Assembly (NCBI GenBank): GCA_045657105.1
Contig: JAZOSN010000013.1
Coordinates: forward strand, 1 to 44,802
DNA from: SIG672 sp045657105
GTDB taxonomy: Bacteria; Bacillota; Clostridia; Oscillospirales; CAG-272
Reading direction: 5' to 3'
Length of the DNA: 44,802 nucleotides
Shown here: in pieces, positions 32,449 to 40,267 of the stretch
Position numbering within the stretch: the first letter of the stretch is position 1
How the letters are laid out: each line of letters begins with the position of its first letter
Translations under genes and position numbers: made by a program
Notes under the pieces: model-generated
Seen by the model: only the letters and a program-made list of their open reading frames with translations
Database searches by the model: none
What the model was told of the DNA's origin: nothing

Positions 32449-33342
32449 ATGAAAAAACTTATTTGCATTTTGCTGATATTATTACTTTCATCTTGTTCCG
32501 CAAACACGCGTGAATATACCATATACCGCGCTTCATCGACGAGTGCCGAAGCCAATGTCGGCGCGTTCAAGGATAGCGTAGGAGATAATATCAGATTTGA
32601 ACATTATTCAAAAATAGATCTCGATTTCGTCGATCAAACCGAAGTAAGCAACGAAAACGCGCCAAGGCAAAAAGAACTCACGTTAAACGGAAAACCGTTG
32701 ACTATGCAATTTATAAAATCCTACAAGACCTCCGTATCGGGCAGTCCGATAGGAAAGTCAAAACACGTCGGTCTGTACGATTCTTATAAATCCGAGGGCG
32801 ACAATCAAAACAGGGCGGAGGCGAGTTTCAGGCAAAACACGGGAGAGCTGTTATTTTACATTAAGTACGGCGATGCCCGTACGGTAGAGGACGGAGATTT
32901 TACCGAAAGTCTGGCAAAAGTGTCTGCCGACAGGCTTATATCAGAGCTATACGGCGAAGATACCGTGACAAAATACGTTCATCACGGCACGTCTGAAATA
33001 GATACCCAATTAAAAAAAGGGTTTGTCGTAACCTATACGAGATATATTCACGGATACAGAACCAACGAAACGATAACGATAAGCTTCAACCGTAAGGGAG
33101 AGTTGATTTCTTTAAATGCGTTACAGATGAATCTTTTCGACAACGCGGAAAAAGACATATCGAAATCCGATATAGAAATGGCGTACAAGGCGCTGCTTGA
33201 TACGATAAGCGACAGTTACGAAGTATCCGGCGAGCCTAAACTCTTTATGGATTCGAGCGGAAAATATTATTTAAACGTTCACACGGTAAGCAAAGCTTCG
33301 AGTATGAGCGCCGGAGATTCTCTGTATATCAACATTAACTGA
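32449..33342 (+). CDS. Lipoprotein with PepSY-like features
   Basis: 297 residues. The signal peptide KKLICILLILLLSSCSA carries a lipobox with the Cys at about residue 16. The mature part has FVVTYTRYIHGYRTNETITI followed by SFNRKGELISL, reminiscent of PepSY/YcdB-type propeptide folds that bind or inhibit proteases. An AGGAGG-type ribosome site precedes the ATG. It is 37 bp after the lectin-caspase gene in the same direction and could act with that protein. I do not recognise a precise family. Confidence 0.7.
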   Translation: MKKLICILLILLLSSCSANTREYTIYRASSTSAEANVGAFKDSVGDNIRFEHYSKIDLDFVDQTEVSNENAPRQKELTLNGKPLTMQFIKSYKTSVSGSPIGKSKHVGLYDSYKSEGDNQNRAEASFRQNTGELLFYIKYGDARTVEDGDFTESLAKVSADRLISELYGEDTVTKYVHHGTSEIDTQLKKGFVVTYTRYIHGYRTNETITISFNRKGELISLNALQMNLFDNAEKDISKSDIEMAYKALLDTISDSYEVSGEPKLFMDSSGKYYLNVHTVSKASSMSAGDSLYININ

Positions 33343-33351
33343 CACAAATTC

Positions 33352-33369
33352 CCTCCGCACTTGCGGAGG
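33352..33369. repeat. CCTCCGCA hairpin
   Basis: CCTCCGCA and TGCGGAGG pair around CT between two lipoprotein genes. The same stem sequence recurs in the terminator at 33993-34016. No T-run follows, so it is not an efficient terminator; a second small hairpin (CCTGCT with AGCAGG) follows at 33375-33394. Confidence 0.5.
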
Positions 33370-33404
33370 AAACGCCTGCTATGGCGAAAGCAGGAGGCAA
33401 TACT

Positions 33405-33971
33405 ATGAAAAAACTAATAACATTACTTCTTACACTCACGCTTCTCTTTTACGCGTGTAATACGTCTGCTAACAATAACGATAATACCGACCAAAACGAT
33501 CCCGAGCAGAACGGTCAAGGCGCTCCGCTTTACGAGTCGATCGACTTTTCAAACGCGAGATATTTTGACCACTTAGGTATTACGTTCGACGCGCCTGTCG
33601 TCATCATAAGGTCACAGGGCGAGCTCGACGTATTTGACCCCGACGATCTGATGCAGATAAAATCGATTTATATGGATGATTTTTTTAAAGACCGCGCTCT
33701 TATTTTAGCAGAGTTTATACACTGTTCGTCCGATGAATACACCGCACTTTCGGGAATTATTGAAAAAGACGGAAAGCTTTGTCCGGTCGCAACGGCAAAC
33801 GGCAGCAACGACGAATTTAGTGCGAACGACCTTTTGACCGGCGTTATTTGTGCCGAGATAAATTCACAAGACGTCAAGAGCTCCGGAAATCTCCTTATAA
33901 TAAACACCTTTGAGGACAGACCTCTGAGCCACGATTACGAGCTTCTCGACGGAAAACTCAAAGAAAAATAA
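33405..33971 (+). CDS. Small lipoprotein of unknown function
   Basis: 188 residues from the ATG at 33405, which follows AGGAGGCAATACT; an in-frame ATG at 33381 lacks this site. The signal peptide KKLITLLLTLTLLFYAC ends in a lipobox Cys, then an Asn/Asp/Gln-rich linker. The mature domain (APVVIIRSQGELDVFDPDDL through DDFFKDRALILAEFIHC) is an unassigned alpha/beta fold. It is the last gene of the block and ends just before a strong terminator. Confidence 0.72.
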   Translation: MKKLITLLLTLTLLFYACNTSANNNDNTDQNDPEQNGQGAPLYESIDFSNARYFDHLGITFDAPVVIIRSQGELDVFDPDDLMQIKSIYMDDFFKDRALILAEFIHCSSDEYTALSGIIEKDGKLCPVATANGSNDEFSANDLLTGVICAEINSQDVKSSGNLLIINTFEDRPLSHDYELLDGKLKEK

Positions 33972-33992
33972 TTTTCGATAAAAGTACGTTGC

Positions 33993-34024
33993 TTCCCTCC
34001 GCGCTCGCGGAGGGAAATTTTTTA
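33993..34024 (+). terminator. Terminator of the lipoprotein block
   Basis: TTCCCTCCGCG (33993-34003) pairs with CGCGGAGGGAA (34006-34016), followed by T-rich sequence. Confidence 0.8.
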
Positions 34025-34108
34025 TATTTTTTAATAAAAAATATTGCTTTTGCATCTTTTGTGTGATAAACTGTTATTACAGAGAAAATAAATATTTCAG
34101 AGGAAAAA

Positions 34109-34804
34109 ATGCCCGAAAAAACCACCGACCGAAACAGCCTTCCAAAGGCTCGCGTTTTTCTCGTAAATACCGAAAACATAGATCTTTACGAGATGCTTGA
34201 TGCTTATAAGGATTTTATAAGCCCTCAGCGTATGCAAAAAATAATACGGCTCGCGCATATGAGCGACAAAAAGCTATCCTTCGGCGCAGAGCTTGCGCTC
34301 TGCTTTGCCCTTCGCAGCTTTTCTCTTCCCTACGCGCCGCCCGCTTATCGCTACGACGAGTGGGGCAAGCCTTATCTCGAAAGCTCCGAGGATACCTATA
34401 TAAACATATCACATTCAGGCTCGCTTGCCGTTTGTGTCGCCGCAAAATTCCCGATCGCCGTTGACGTGCTTGAAAGCGACTATTATATAGCAGGCTCTTT
34501 TCGGCGCAAGGTGATCTCGAAATACGACAAGGCGCCTTGCGACATAAAAGAGCTCCTCGCTCTATGGACGAAAAAGGAGAGCTACGTCAAGCTCACGGGC
34601 AAGGGGCTTCGTACCTCGATGCTATCCTTCTCTATCGACGGAGAAAACGCGACCTCGCACATCGGCGGAGCCTCGGCGTTTATAAAATCAAGAGAGCTCG
34701 ACGGATATTTCATCTCGCTCGCTTCCTTTGAAAAGATCGACACGGAGTTCTTTAATATCCGTAAGGAAGATTTCCCGATGCTTCTCAAAAGCATCGAAGA
34801 TTAA
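34109..34804 (+). CDS. 4'-phosphopantetheinyl transferase (Sfp-type)
   Basis: 231 residues. It transfers the CoA-derived arm to a carrier-protein Ser. The C-terminal domain has GKPYLESSEDTYINISHSGS, AVDVLESDYY (where the usual D-x-E reads D-V-L-E) and LLALWTKKESYVKLTGKGL, with the W-x-x-K-E-S-x-x-K motif intact. The N-terminal half is the duplicated fold. CAGAGGAAAAA precedes the ATG. No carrier-protein, NRPS or PKS gene is in the window, so its target is elsewhere. Confidence 0.88.
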   Translation: MPEKTTDRNSLPKARVFLVNTENIDLYEMLDAYKDFISPQRMQKIIRLAHMSDKKLSFGAELALCFALRSFSLPYAPPAYRYDEWGKPYLESSEDTYINISHSGSLAVCVAAKFPIAVDVLESDYYIAGSFRRKVISKYDKAPCDIKELLALWTKKESYVKLTGKGLRTSMLSFSIDGENATSHIGGASAFIKSRELDGYFISLASFEKIDTEFFNIRKEDFPMLLKSIED

Positions 34805-34923
34805 GGGAGCGTAGCTGCAACGCCATTACGATCAACGTCCGGTGTCTTAACGAGAGCCAGATGAGCTTCTACGAAAAATGCGGTCTTACTCCTCTTAAAA
34901 TTACGATGGAAAAGCTCTTATAA
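34805..34923 (+). pseudogene. GNAT acetyltransferase 3' remnant
   Basis: Reading from about 34804 to the TAA at 34921, the frame gives NAITINVRCLNESQMSFYEK followed by CGLTPLKITMEKLL, the typical C-terminal end of a GNAT domain (N-x-x-A/S, then FYEK-x-G). There is no start and only about 35 residues, overlapping the end of the Sfp-type gene. It is most likely the stump of a deleted neighbour. Confidence 0.6.
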
Positions 34924-34927
34924 TTAC

Positions 34928-34974
34928 AAAACTCCCACAACGTGTCAAAGTGGCATTTTGCGGGAGTTTCATTT
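34928..34974 (+). terminator. Terminator after the Sfp-type gene
   Basis: AAAACTCCC (34928-34936) pairs with GGGAGTTT (34962-34969), with CCAC and GTGG extending the inner stem, and T-rich sequence follows. Beyond it, 34981-35128 holds only AT-rich sequence and the promoter of the next operon. Confidence 0.65.
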
Positions 34975-35063
34975 TTATAAGCACAAAAGATCCCATTATT
35001 TTCTATTAAATTCCATATTTTTCAGGTTATTTTAAAAAATATTGTAAACTCTCTCGCAAACGC

Positions 35064-35107
35064 TTGACAAAACGGCATTATAGTTATATTATAATTATAT
35101 AATTATA
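35064..35107 (+). promoter_or_regulatory. Promoter and AT palindrome ahead of the exported three-gene cluster
   Basis: TTGACA (35064-35069), a 17-nt spacer and TATTAT (35087-35092). A perfect 18-bp AT palindrome (TATAATTATATAATTATA, 35090-35107) follows and might be an operator. Confidence 0.5.
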
Positions 35108-35128
35108 TCTAGACATAAGGAGTTTTGT

Positions 35129-35992
35129 ATGAAAAGAAAAGCCTTCAATACTTTTCTGATTTCAATAGTTTCTCTTTTAATAATAATCTCTTTCGCGGCG
35201 TCCTCGATAGCGTTTGCAAACGCTTATTTGAGCTCTTCGAAAAGCACCCTTCCCGAGGTTTCCGCCCTTACCCAAAAAAGCTCCAAGCGGGTTGAAATGA
35301 AGGTCTGTGTTCAGACTATGAGGTACTACAAGAACACCTCTCTCGGCGGAAATCCTGTCGATACCAAAAAATTCGGCGACGTCGTTTTTGCAGAGAAGGT
35401 AGACGACAATATTATGTGCATCTACAACAAAAACGGTGCTATGCTCGGCTACTGCGAGTCAAAAAATCTCGTAAGCAAAGATGCAAAATTCTTTGCCGAG
35501 ATCCCTTACGAGTGGAATACGAGCGGACAGATCTCAAATCTCGTCGATCTTCGAAAATATATTCTGATATTCGGTGCCGACGTTATATGCGACTCGGACG
35601 AGCCTGTGCTTATTCAGTACGATACAGCTACAAAGCTTTTCAGAGCGGCGAGTGAAATAAAGAAAACGCACGGATATACCGTCTGTGTGGACAAGGCGTA
35701 TATTCCTGCCTCTGAGGCTTCATCTGAAAGATGTTGCGCTCTCTGTTCTCACTCCAAGGGTTGCGTGCTCACTCTGTCGGTCCTTAAAGACGGCGAGAGC
35801 ATTTCAGAAAAGATCCCTCTTTACGACGAAGAGAACACCGCATCAAGCGTAGCAAGCAAGCTTACAAAGCTTCTTGCGGACTTTTCACTCATCAGAGATG
35901 CCGAGTCCGACTGCTTCTACGACGCGGATCACGAGTCGTATATGTCAAGCGACCACGGCGAGTCGTCCCTCATTTATTCCGTCTGGGAATAA
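35129..35992 (+). CDS. Membrane-anchored SH3-like protein with degenerate VanX/M15-like domain
   Basis: 287 residues. There is one N-terminal anchor (about 8-32). A short SH3-like beta region follows (FGDVVFAEKVDDNIMCIYNK, then NGAMLGYCESKNLV). The rest resembles D-Ala-D-Ala dipeptidases of the M15D/VanX type in order: NLVDLRKYIL, GYTVCVDKAYIP and CSHSKGCVLTLSVLKDG. The usual DAYRP is DKAYIP and the Asp of H-x-x-G-x-x-V-D reads T, so catalytic residues appear lost. Resemblance is by eye and needs profile confirmation. Good AGGAG site. It is first of three same-strand exported genes and may bind cell wall without cutting it. Confidence 0.55.
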   Translation: MKRKAFNTFLISIVSLLIIISFAASSIAFANAYLSSSKSTLPEVSALTQKSSKRVEMKVCVQTMRYYKNTSLGGNPVDTKKFGDVVFAEKVDDNIMCIYNKNGAMLGYCESKNLVSKDAKFFAEIPYEWNTSGQISNLVDLRKYILIFGADVICDSDEPVLIQYDTATKLFRAASEIKKTHGYTVCVDKAYIPASEASSERCCALCSHSKGCVLTLSVLKDGESISEKIPLYDEENTASSVASKLTKLLADFSLIRDAESDCFYDADHESYMSSDHGESSLIYSVWE

Positions 35993-36025
35993 GCCTTTGC
36001 AAGTTTTTTGAAAGGACTTCACACA

Positions 36026-38371
36026 ATGGCGAAGAACAAAAACAAGGTAATTTGCCGTCACGGCAAAAGAAGCGCGCTCCGCTCTCCCCTTGCATTTGAC
36101 AGCTCGGAGCTTTTTATTGATGCGAGCGGCGCACTCATGCTCAACATAATAATAAAAAACGTATCTACCGCAGATGATCCGGTTTACGTCGAATCGGCAG
36201 GTCTTGTTATACGCTGCTTTGACAAAAGCGGAAATCTCATCGTTTCGGGCGGACGCGAGATAGTTTCTAAAACTCTGAAATTCCCCGATAGCGGTATCGC
36301 TCCCGACGCCGCAGTCGGAATTAAGACTAAAATAGATCTTTCTCCCGATATAGTGGCAGATTTCGACGTTTATATCGGTTGCATACGTACAACCTCGCTC
36401 GTAGTTACCGATTTCGTGCGCTCGGACTTCTTTGACGAGCCCGAAGAGCCGATCCTGCTTACCGCAGGTATGACCGATGAAGAGATATACGACGTCTGCG
36501 ACAAGATAAGCGAGGACGCTCTTTATTATCCCGAGGAGCTTACATCGCTCGTATGGCGATGCACATGCGGAGAGATAACCGACTCTTCGAGTTGTCCGAA
36601 ATGCTCGGCAGAGAGAAGCGAACTATTCGGATTTTTCACAAATCTGGTAAAGCCCGCACGAAAGAGCAGTGAGAAGGGCGACGGCAGAAAGCGTATGCAT
36701 TTACTTATCGCGCTTTTCTCGGTCACCACGTTTATACTCGCTCTCGTTCTTGCGCTCCTGCTCGTATTTTTCCTTTCTGACGGCAGATACGGCGGACGCC
36801 CGAGCGGTCCCGATCTCGGCGGCTCAACAGGCAACGAGCAAAAGGAAGAAACGATCGAGGAAAAGACCGAGCGCCTTGAAGCGCTTATTGCCGCAAAGGA
36901 TTTCACTGCGGCTCTCGCGCTCGCACAAAGCGAGAGCGCATTTGCATCTCGTGTAAGCTCGATCTCCGAGCAGGCAGTAGAATATTACTCAGACGCGGAC
37001 GATTACGACAAGGCAAGAGAATTTGCAAAGACTGCCACCGATCCGCTCGCCTCGACACAAAGCGTTCTGAACGCAGGATACGCGTACTACATCAACAACG
37101 CGATATTTGACAAAGCTCTCGAATACGCTCAGCTTCTTCAAAATCCGCAAAAAATAAATGCGGTATATATTTTCGAGATAGATCATCTCGTAAATCAAAA
37201 GAAATTCTCGGAGGCAATAGAGGTTGCTATCTCGGCAAATCTCGATGCCAAGAAGGAAGAGGTAATAACTGCCGCAGTAGCGCATCTCAGCTCGGTCCGC
37301 GAGTACAAGCAGGCGCTTGAATTTGCGCGTCTTTCGAATGCAGAAAACGCGACAAAGGATCTCGCGCGAGAGGCGGCTTACTATTACATCGAGCAAAACG
37401 ACGTCGAAAAGGCTCTTGAATTTTCCGCGTTTGTAAACGAGGAAACGCTTATGCGCGCTATTGCCGCAAAGCTTTCTGACTCCCAGCTCCGCGAAAGGCT
37501 CGGCGAGTTCTTTGACTATCTTTCCTTTGAAAGAAAACAGTCGATATATGCAAACTCGGTATCTCTGGACAAGCAGGTTGCCGTTATAAATACCGCAGGA
37601 AAGGTGCTTTACGGCGCAGGCAAGACCTACACTCCGCCGTCAGGACTACGCGCTGTATCCGTTAAAACGAGCGCTCACCATACCGTAATTCTACTTTCGG
37701 ACGGAAGCGTCGTTGCCTTTGGTGACAACTCATTTGAGCAGTGTGACGTTTCTCTCTGGAAAAAGGTCGTTGCTATCGAGGTCGGTCAGTATCATACCGT
37801 CGCACTTTTTGAGGACGGAACTATAAGAGCGGTCGGAAATCGCGATTTCAACCAGTGTTCCCTTTCCGATCTTTCGGACGTTATAATGATCGCGGCAGGC
37901 GACTACCACACTCTCGCACTGCTTAGCGACGGAACTGTAAGAGCCGTCGGAATGAACAGCTCCTCGCAGTGCAATACCTCCTCTTGGGAGAAGATAACCA
38001 TGATCTCAGCAGGCGCACTTCACAGTGTCGGCCTGACCTCTGACGGAACGGTCGTTGCCGCAGGAAGCCACTCGCTCGGAAGATGCGACGTGTCCTCTTG
38101 GAGTAACGTTGCAATGATCTCGGCAGGAAGCAGTCACACGGTGGCTCTGCTCAGCGACGGAACGGTCGTTGCCTGTGGCGGAGTCGTAGGCGGAAGCTAC
38201 GGAAGCCTCGTCTTCGGAGAAAAGGTATCCTACGTCGATGCAGGAAACGCGTCGATAGCAGTTATTACCGAAAGCGGAAAGCTCGTACTGACCGGCGACG
38301 GTCTGCCGAGTGTTTCGCACGTGATCGATCAGAAGGTAAGCCCCGAGTACTTCTTCACAAACGACGACTAA
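36026..38371 (+). CDS. Zinc-ribbon, membrane-anchored TPR/RCC1-repeat protein
   Basis: 781 residues from the ATG at 36026 (AAAGGA ahead; a TTG at 36008 is less likely). A beta-rich N-terminal domain is followed by a C4 zinc ribbon (WRCTCGEITDSSSCPKCSAE, about 174-195). A basic stretch leads to one membrane segment (about 226-250). After an acidic linker come helical repeats (about 285-510) and at least four 38-residue RCC1-like repeats of the type GxxHTVALLSDGTVxAxG. The positive-inside rule puts the zinc ribbon in the cytosol and the repeats outside. It is the middle gene of a three-gene cluster; the role is unknown but likely signalling or scaffolding. Confidence 0.72.
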   Translation: MAKNKNKVICRHGKRSALRSPLAFDSSELFIDASGALMLNIIIKNVSTADDPVYVESAGLVIRCFDKSGNLIVSGGREIVSKTLKFPDSGIAPDAAVGIKTKIDLSPDIVADFDVYIGCIRTTSLVVTDFVRSDFFDEPEEPILLTAGMTDEEIYDVCDKISEDALYYPEELTSLVWRCTCGEITDSSSCPKCSAERSELFGFFTNLVKPARKSSEKGDGRKRMHLLIALFSVTTFILALVLALLLVFFLSDGRYGGRPSGPDLGGSTGNEQKEETIEEKTERLEALIAAKDFTAALALAQSESAFASRVSSISEQAVEYYSDADDYDKAREFAKTATDPLASTQSVLNAGYAYYINNAIFDKALEYAQLLQNPQKINAVYIFEIDHLVNQKKFSEAIEVAISANLDAKKEEVITAAVAHLSSVREYKQALEFARLSNAENATKDLAREAAYYYIEQNDVEKALEFSAFVNEETLMRAIAAKLSDSQLRERLGEFFDYLSFERKQSIYANSVSLDKQVAVINTAGKVLYGAGKTYTPPSGLRAVSVKTSAHHTVILLSDGSVVAFGDNSFEQCDVSLWKKVVAIEVGQYHTVALFEDGTIRAVGNRDFNQCSLSDLSDVIMIAAGDYHTLALLSDGTVRAVGMNSSSQCNTSSWEKITMISAGALHSVGLTSDGTVVAAGSHSLGRCDVSSWSNVAMISAGSSHTVALLSDGTVVACGGVVGGSYGSLVFGEKVSYVDAGNASIAVITESGKLVLTGDGLPSVSHVIDQKVSPEYFFTNDD

Positions 38372-38392
38372 GCGACAAAGGACTAAAAATCA

Positions 38393-40234
38393 ATGAAAAA
38401 CACCCGTAAATCAAGTACCATTGCAATATTTCTGCTTATTTTGGTTATGATCGCACTTGCGGTACTGTCCGTCGTTTTTATGAAGGACGGCAGGTCGGAC
38501 TCCAAAGTTCCCGATCTACCCGACGAGCAGTATGCAACTCTCTTTGACAAAAAGGTCGGTCTTTTGAAACGAAAGATATATTCGGACAACGACGTTCGGG
38601 CTTTCGAAGGAGTTTACGCGGTCTTCATTTCGGTCAGCAACTCTATCGATCAGGCGCACGTTTTCGTCGGCTCGGCTAACACGCTCGACGGTGCTTGGCA
38701 AAAGGCGGAGTCCTCTCTTCGCAAGTTCGTAAGTGAAAAAAACTACGCCGCCCTCTGGCTTAAAGCCGAGGCTCTCTCGCTCGCCTCTCACGTAAGCGCG
38801 CAGGAGCTATCGAAAAATTATTCGAAAAACTACAATCTGATGTATAGAAAAGGACTCGCATTTGACAAAAGCTTTGAGAATTTCATTCTCGAAGGCGAGC
38901 TTCTTTCAAATAATATAATAGACGTTGAGAAAAACGTTCTCGTTATCGACTCGCTTAACGATTATTTCAAGTCGGCAGGGCGCAAGACTCGCATAAAGGA
39001 ATATCCGAAAAGCCTTATCGCATTCACCTGCGAGGGATATTTTGCCGATGAAAACGGAGAGATCCACGAGCTTTATACCGACTCTCTGAACTACGGACGG
39101 CGCGTTTCGGAAACTCCCGACGCGAACACCACTCTTGAAATGGTATCCTCGGCATCTGCTTTTCTGGTGAGTCTTCTTGATGAAAAGGGACGCTTTATCT
39201 ACGGATACTATCCAACGTCAAACACAGAGATCGCGGACTACAATATTCTCCGCCACGCGGGTACGATATGGAGTATGATCTGCCAGTATAAGATAAACGG
39301 CAACGATTCCCTTCCCGATAAGATCAGACTCGCCATAAACTATATGCTTGCCGAGTATGACGGCAAAAATAACGGGTTTTACAAGGAAATGGACGAGAAC
39401 ACCGCGTTTATAGTCGAGCGAAAATCCTCTGAGATAAAGCTTGGCGGAAACGCCATCGCAATAGTCGCGCTTACCGAATATATAAACGAGTTCGGCAGTG
39501 ACGATCCGTATTTCCATCTCTACTCGGACAAGGTTGAAAAGCTTGCCAACGGAATTCTTAAAATGCAGAATTCCGACGGCTCGTATTACCACGTCTGGCA
39601 TGCAAATTTCAAAGAAAAAGCAGAGTACAGAACCGTTTATTACGACGGCGAAGCGACCTTTGCTCTTGCCCGTGCATATTCGCTCACAAAAGAGCAAAAA
39701 TATCTCGACGGCGCGGAAAAAGCGGTAAATATGTTCATTCGCGAGGATTATACACAGTACCGCGACCACTGGGTTGCGTATGCGCTAAACGAGGTGACGA
39801 TGTACTCTCCCAAGGAAAAATACTTCAATTTTGCCCTTGAAAACGCCTCGAAAAGTCTGAGTGTGATATATAATCAAAAAACCGCGTACCATACCTATAT
39901 GGAGCTTCTGATGTCCACCTTTGAGCTATACGACCGTATGGTTCAAAGCGGTGCAGACGCAAGCGGACTTGAAAGCTTCGATATAAACGCTCTTATAAAC
40001 ACGATATATAAGCGCGCCGACTATATGCTGAATTCTTACGCCTATCCCGAAATTATTATGTATATGAAGGAGCCCCAGCTGATAAGCGGTGCTTTCTTCG
40101 TCCGTCACGACGAGTTCAGAGTCAGAATAGACGACGTTCAACATTTCGTCGGCGGATATTACAAATACTACGTAAATTACGACAAGCTTCTGTATTACCG
40201 TTTCCCGGGATATTATCCTTACCCCGCAAACTAA
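38393..40234 (+). CDS. Membrane-anchored alpha/alpha-toroid-type protein
   Basis: 613 residues. One N-terminal anchor (about 10-30). The C-terminal two thirds (from about 240) have repeated helix pairs (AGTIWSMICQYKINGNDSLP, KLANGILKMQNSDGSYYHVW, YYDGEATFALARAYSLTKEQ) like an (alpha/alpha)6 barrel of glycosidase or epimerase type. Candidate acidic residues lie in YYDGEAT and VQHFVGGYYKYY is near the end. No catalytic family is firm. It is 21 bp after the RCC1-repeat gene, so all three are probably one transcript. It could act on a surface polysaccharide. Confidence 0.65.
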   Translation: MKNTRKSSTIAIFLLILVMIALAVLSVVFMKDGRSDSKVPDLPDEQYATLFDKKVGLLKRKIYSDNDVRAFEGVYAVFISVSNSIDQAHVFVGSANTLDGAWQKAESSLRKFVSEKNYAALWLKAEALSLASHVSAQELSKNYSKNYNLMYRKGLAFDKSFENFILEGELLSNNIIDVEKNVLVIDSLNDYFKSAGRKTRIKEYPKSLIAFTCEGYFADENGEIHELYTDSLNYGRRVSETPDANTTLEMVSSASAFLVSLLDEKGRFIYGYYPTSNTEIADYNILRHAGTIWSMICQYKINGNDSLPDKIRLAINYMLAEYDGKNNGFYKEMDENTAFIVERKSSEIKLGGNAIAIVALTEYINEFGSDDPYFHLYSDKVEKLANGILKMQNSDGSYYHVWHANFKEKAEYRTVYYDGEATFALARAYSLTKEQKYLDGAEKAVNMFIREDYTQYRDHWVAYALNEVTMYSPKEKYFNFALENASKSLSVIYNQKTAYHTYMELLMSTFELYDRMVQSGADASGLESFDINALINTIYKRADYMLNSYAYPEIIMYMKEPQLISGAFFVRHDEFRVRIDDVQHFVGGYYKYYVNYDKLLYYRFPGYYPYPAN

Positions 40235-40258
40235 AAAACCGCCCGTACGGGCGGTTTT
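40235..40258. terminator. Bidirectional terminator between the exported cluster and thrS
   Basis: A perfect palindrome AAAACCGCCCGT/ACGGGCGGTTTT with T-runs beyond both ends. The converging genes end on either side. Confidence 0.85.
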
Positions 40259-40267
40259 ATTTTTGCT

